Shown here piece after piece: positions 60,689 through 64,000 of a stretch of 64,000 nucleotides of DNA. The stretch spans positions 226,287 to 290,286 of the forward strand of contig NC_087063.1 in assembly GCF_963678635.1 (NCBI RefSeq), given 5' to 3'. The notes under the pieces are model-generated. The model saw nothing but the letters and a program-made list of their open reading frames with translations. It did not search any database and was not told where the DNA came from. A program made the position numbers and the translations under genes. Numbering within the stretch: the first letter of the stretch is position 1; every line of letters begins with the position of its first letter. Origin of the DNA: Symsagittifera roscoffensis. Taxonomy: Eukaryota; Xenacoelomorpha; Acoela; Convolutidae.

Positions 60689-60870
60689 CGCATAACTTGT
60701 TTATTTCTGTTCGAATTCGAAATGTAATTTCATGTTTTCAATTTATTACGGTTTTAACTTGTTTTCAAGAGCTGTAGGTGGGATCTGGTGGAGTGTTTAG
60801 TTTTCCCGATCTCAGTAAGTAGAGATCTCTTAGTGAGCCTCCCCCTGTAATCTTAATACATGGGTAATAA

Positions 60871-61741
60871 TCTAATGATCACTGAGCCCAAAAAAATTGG
60901 TTCTTCGTTAGCTAAAATTTTTGGGGGGAGCAGAAACTTTTTATTCGTAATGCTTAAACATGGGCAACAGGTGGATTTTTCGAGATCTCGCGAAGTTGAC
61001 TTCTCCTAGTGAGCCGACTTCCTGCCTGTTCCTCATTGGTCGTCTAATGATCACTGAGCCCAAAAAAATTGGTTCTTCGTTAGCTAAAATTTTTGGGGGG
61101 AGCAGAAACTTTTTATTCGTAATGCTTAAACATGGGCAACAGGTGGATTTTTCGAGATCTCGCGAAGTTGACTTCTCCTAGTGAGCCGACTTCCTGCCTG
61201 TTCCTCATTGGTCGTCTAATGATCACTGAGCCCAAAAAAATTGGTTCTTCGTTAGCTAAAATTTTTGGGGGGAGCAGAAACTTTTTATTCGTAATGCTTA
61301 AACATGGGCAACAGGTGGATTTTTCGAGATCTCGCGAAGTTGACTTCTCCTAGTGAGCCGACTTCCTGCCTGTTCCTCATTGGTCGTCTAATGATCACTG
61401 AGCCCAAAAAAATTGGTTCTTCGTTAGCTAAAATTTTTGGGGGGGCAGAAACTTTTTATTCGTAATGCTTAAACATGGGCAACAGGTGGATTTTTCGAGA
61501 TCTCGCGAAGTTGACTTCTCCTAGTGAGCCGACTTCCTGCCTGTTCCTCATTGGTCGTCTAATGATCACTGAGCCCAAAAAAATTGGTTCTTCGTTAGCT
61601 AAAATTTTTGGGGGGAGCAGAAACTTTTTATTCGTAATGCTTAAACATGGGCAACAGGTGGATTTTTCGAGATCTCGCGAAGTTGACTTCTCCTAGTGAG
61701 CCGACTTCCTGCCTGTTCCTCATTGGTCGTCTAATGATCAT
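60871..61741. repeat. 172-bp tandem repeat, five copies
   Basis: Units start at CTAATGATCACTGAGCCC near 60871, 61043, 61215, 61387 and 61558 and are almost identical; one has a shorter G run. A diverged partial unit precedes the array near 60810. It lies between the converging ends of the JmjC gene and pol. The 73-codon frame seen in each unit is a result of repetition. Confidence 0.95.
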
Positions 61742-61761
61742 TGTCAATGCCGGGAAGCTGT

Positions 61762-64000
61762 TTAAACATATATGAAGACTTTGATGTCACTTTTTCGGAA
61801 GATGTCGTAGATGATGTTAAAAACTGAGTGTTCTTGTAATTTGTCGAGTCCACATCCTATCTTGGGGAGTGCGATTTGTTTGATGCCCTGTTCGATTAGC
61901 TGTTTCTTCATGCAGCGTAGGCTGCGTGTGAGGTCATAATAGGACGGTTTTTTGAAATATTGCTTTTTTGTCACTAGATTGAATATTGTTTTGTTTTGAG
62001 AAGGCATATGCATTGATACTGAGGCCCCAACTTGCGGTGTTTCGATCGACTTCAACGTGGGCTGTAATGCTGGGTAGGCATCGCAAATTTGCTGTGCTAT
62101 TCCCTTGCTCATCTGGAAATCACTCGAGACACAATGAGCGATGGAGCCTGGGAAGTGCATCAGGTCTCCGGTGCCAAACATGATATTTGTTTCTTGGATT
62201 GAATTCATCGAGTCTCTGCTGCTTCCGACTCCATCACTTGGCCTCCTTCCCTGTTTTGCTCGTTTAAGGCTGCTTTTTATGATGCTCTTCTTTTGTTCTC
62301 GTGGAGGGAATGATTCATTTGCCTCTTCTGCTTGTTGCCGTATTTTTTCCTGGTTTTCTTTCCGTTTAGATCTTGAGCTAAAGGCAACCGGAGCGACTTC
62401 GTGTCCATCTACTGTTCGCAGACCATATTTGCGAGGGTGCATCTCCCGAGGTGGTATCGGGTGGTATCGTACGTCGTTGCTGAATCCAGTTTGTCCATAA
62501 ATCCTGTCACGTGCTATGGTTGCTGCTTTGCGTCTCGTTCGCGGTGGTTCTCGTACGTGTTGTTCCTCGGCAGGATCGTCGTGTCCTTGTCCTGGTTCTG
62601 GCGTTCCCGTTCCATCCATGTGAACTTCTTCGAGGGCCTCCTGTTGCTCATGCTGAGGTGGGTTGGTTGCTTCCAGTTCGAAGTCAGGTGGAGATAGCGA
62701 TCGTGGTCGTGCGATTGGTACTAGTGGCGGAGCTGGTGGTGGCGGTCGCGGTGGTGCCATCACTGCTGCAGGGGGCGGTGGTGGCGGTGCTGGTGCTCGT
62801 GGTCCTCCAATTGGTATCGTCAATCTGATGGTCGTCGTGGCTGTTTGGGGCTTTCCGCTTTCGTTCTGCGGTTGCGCGTCTTCGAGCAGTCGAGGTAAGT
62901 AGTCATCAAACAGTCCTGGCTCGCTCCTGTATTTGCCCAGCGAAGGGTCGATCACAAATTGTTTTGGGTCTATTGGTTCGATGTCTTCTGGTGGGTGCTG
63001 TGGTTTGATTGGCCGCAGACGAATTCGGTGTACACACTGCGTATGGTTCGTTCCGACTTTCCGGACTATGTAGTTGCTGTTAGTAAGCACTTTCTCTACT
63101 CTGTACAACGGAAGCCAGACTTGCAGGGACTTATTTCTGTTGTCGGACTGACTGGTCAGCAGAGGGTTTAGGAGAAGGCAGAACGAGTGCATTTCTAGTG
63201 GTTGAGCTAGTGCTTTCTGGTCATAGTATCCTCTGTATCGATGGTACGATGCGACAAGATTGTCTTTAGTCTCTTTGAATTTTTCGAGCATTGCATCTTG
63301 TAATGCTGTCACAAAGTCTGCTTCTGCCGTCGCAATTTCCAAGGCTTTTGTCGAGAATCGAAGGTCAATGGGTTTCGTTGGTTCTCTTCCGTGGAAGATG
63401 GTGCTTGGGCAGCAGCCAATCGACGAATAGTATGAGGTATTATGTATGAAGGTTGCAAGTGGTACATATTTGTGCCAGTCTGACCATTGTGTGTCCGTGT
63501 TTAGTTTGAGGATCCGCTTCAATGCTCCATGGGATCTTTCTATTAATCCTATTGTTTGTGGATGTTTAAGCGTTGCATGGCCAATTTGGATATCTAGAAG
63601 ACCTGTGAGTTCGTGGATTAATTTAGACGTAAACACACTTCCCAGGTCCGAGAGTATCTTTTTTGGCACGTAGCTGTGCATGAAAAACATCTTCGTCAGT
63701 TCTTTTGCTACCGTGTCAGCGCTTGCGTTTGTCATCGGTGCCGCGAACAGATATTTTGAAAAGACGTCAATTCCGGTGAGGACAAACTTGTAAACTGGTG
63801 ACTTTATTGGTCCAACTATATCAATTTGCATCATGTCACCTGGGTAGGATTGTAGCGAAGAAATTGGTTGCAGTGGTGGTGTTTGATGTTTGCTAGACGC
63901 ATTCTTTAATTGGGGACACGTCAGACAGTTTTTGACAGTGTTTACTAAGAATTCAGTAAATCCTGGAAAATAAAATCTCTTTCGGAATTCTTCAGTAGTT
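61762..64000 (-). CDS. pol: Pol polyprotein: integrase, Pro-rich linker and C-terminal macrodomain (5' part beyond window)
   Basis: The frame is open from the window edge. Counting from the Met at 63834, the paired Cys of the zinc domain lie just upstream (NCLTCPQL). The DDE core has Asp in QIDIVGP, Asp in LSDLGSVF and Glu in GLIERSHG. A chromo/SH3-like C-terminal region is followed by a Pro/Ala-rich linker (about 338-375) and a basic segment. Residues about 550-690 form a TARG1/OARD1-type macrodomain: GDLMHFPGSIAHCVSSDFQM, LVTKKQ (Lys 623, equivalent to the TARG1 nucleophile) and PKIGCGLDKL (Asp 664, the catalytic Asp). TARG1 removes ADP-ribose from glutamate/aspartate residues, and from DNA in related enzymes. 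The fusion is in one frame with no break. Confidence 0.9.
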   Translation of the reverse strand, partial: TTEEFRKRFYFPGFTEFLVNTVKNCLTCPQLKNASSKHQTPPLQPISSLQSYPGDMMQIDIVGPIKSPVYKFVLTGIDVFSKYLFAAPMTNASADTVAKELTKMFFMHSYVPKKILSDLGSVFTSKLIHELTGLLDIQIGHATLKHPQTIGLIERSHGALKRILKLNTDTQWSDWHKYVPLATFIHNTSYYSSIGCCPSTIFHGREPTKPIDLRFSTKALEIATAEADFVTALQDAMLEKFKETKDNLVASYHRYRGYYDQKALAQPLEMHSFCLLLNPLLTSQSDNRNKSLQVWLPLYRVEKVLTNSNYIVRKVGTNHTQCVHRIRLRPIKPQHPPEDIEPIDPKQFVIDPSLGKYRSEPGLFDDYLPRLLEDAQPQNESGKPQTATTTIRLTIPIGGPRAPAPPPPPPAAVMAPPRPPPPAPPLVPIARPRSLSPPDFELEATNPPQHEQQEALEEVHMDGTGTPEPGQGHDDPAEEQHVREPPRTRRKAATIARDRIYGQTGFSNDVRYHPIPPREMHPRKYGLRTVDGHEVAPVAFSSRSKRKENQEKIRQQAEEANESFPPREQKKSIIKSSLKRAKQGRRPSDGVGSSRDSMNSIQETNIMFGTGDLMHFPGSIAHCVSSDFQMSKGIAQQICDAYPALQPTLKSIETPQVGASVSMHMPSQNKTIFNLVTKKQYFKKPSYYDLTRSLRCMKKQLIEQGIKQIALPKIGCGLDKLQEHSVFNIIYDIFRKSDIKVFIYV
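61765..62187 (-). other. TARG1/OARD1-type macrodomain within pol
   Basis: About 141 residues closing the polyprotein. All core motifs are present: the GDL strand, the AHCVSSD loop, the SKGIA helix start, LVTKK with the catalytic Lys, and IGCGLD with the catalytic Asp. Distance between the motifs fits the animal enzyme of about 150 residues. Expected activity is hydrolysis of ADP-ribose linkages. Confidence 0.85.

Larger units (their letters stand above)
55875..64000 (-). mobile_element. Second Gypsy-type element (element 2), partial, ambisense
   Basis: The minus strand carries integrase plus macrodomain (61762 to beyond the window edge), then a small ORF and an F-type envelope-like gene (55875-58175). 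Between them lie two plus-strand genes (59180-60688) and a 172-bp tandem array. The pol family is Ty3/Gypsy-like from its DDE core. Gag, protease, RT and the 5' LTR lie outside the window, and the 3' LTR was not identified. That all these genes belong to one element is inferred from their interleaved order and lack of host genes between them. Confidence 0.75.

Noticed and set aside
60960-61696. Repeated 73-codon frame in the 172-bp array
   Set aside because: It crosses repeat units and exists only because of the tandem repetition.
60871-61741. CRISPR-like array
   Set aside because: Units are contiguous with no unique spacers, and the DNA is eukaryotic.
61986-63673. Several plus-strand frames opposite pol
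   Set aside because: Shadows of the Pro/Ala-rich GC-rich coding strand; no start context or domain.

Overview
The window looks like nuclear DNA of an invertebrate animal. It is AT-rich, carries intron-split animal housekeeping genes with multi-kilobase introns, and is heavily loaded with LTR retroelements, satellites, tRNA-derived SINE-like copies and foldback elements. Telomere-type GGGTTA repeats occur once, inside a retroelement. Four genes with a visible start (PTRH2, POLE3 and two genes near the right end) have a 3' splice site only 6-10 nt before the ATG. That fits spliced-leader trans-splicing or short leader introns. I cannot name the species; a ctenophore, cnidarian, flatworm or similar invertebrate would fit.

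Layout. (1) 324-18397 is one complete, giant (18.1 kb) Ty3/Gypsy-type LTR retrotransposon on the minus strand. It has 411-bp LTRs that differ by about one base, a 4-bp CATT target duplication and a tRNA-type primer site. Its order is two N-terminal ORFs, Gag/zinc knuckle/protease/RT, RNase H, integrase, a small basic ORF, a small membrane ORF, a Pro/Ser-rich ORF with no ATG that opens at a splice acceptor, a two-frame glycoprotein that resembles class III fusion proteins of negative-strand RNA viruses, and a last unknown ORF. Several frames are broken, mostly by homopolymer shifts or small duplications. (2) 18682-32670 (+) is the C-terminal half of carnitine O-acetyltransferase (CRAT) in six exons. 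Its 11.4-kb intron holds seven 1-kb satellite units (20534-27606). (3) 34725-35564 (-) is PTRH2, mitochondrial peptidyl-tRNA hydrolase 2. (4) 36095-40001 is a 3.9-kb minisatellite of about 260 15-bp units. (5) 40192-46011 (-) is POLE3 in four exons, followed upstream on the same strand by TMEM209 exons (46289-50379). The introns carry SINE-like and foldback elements. (6) 50380-55870 is mostly anonymous DNA with a degenerate repeat array.

(7) About 55.9-64 kb is part of a second, unrelated Gypsy-type element and is the most unusual part of the window. On the minus strand its pol polyprotein ends in integrase, a Pro-rich linker and a TARG1/OARD1-type macrodomain with the catalytic Lys and Asp retained. 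After a five-copy 172-bp tandem repeat come two genes on the opposite (+) strand: a spliced JmjC-type dioxygenase with its metal triad intact, and a small Cys-rich membrane protein. Then, again on the minus strand, come a small unknown ORF and a class I (F-type) envelope-like gene with one in-frame stop. The antisense JmjC gene keeps an intron, as expected if it is read only from the strand opposite to the element's genomic RNA.

The best candidate for an undescribed system is this ambisense retroelement, which pairs an ADP-ribose hydrolase-like domain and an antisense JmjC enzyme with an envelope module.
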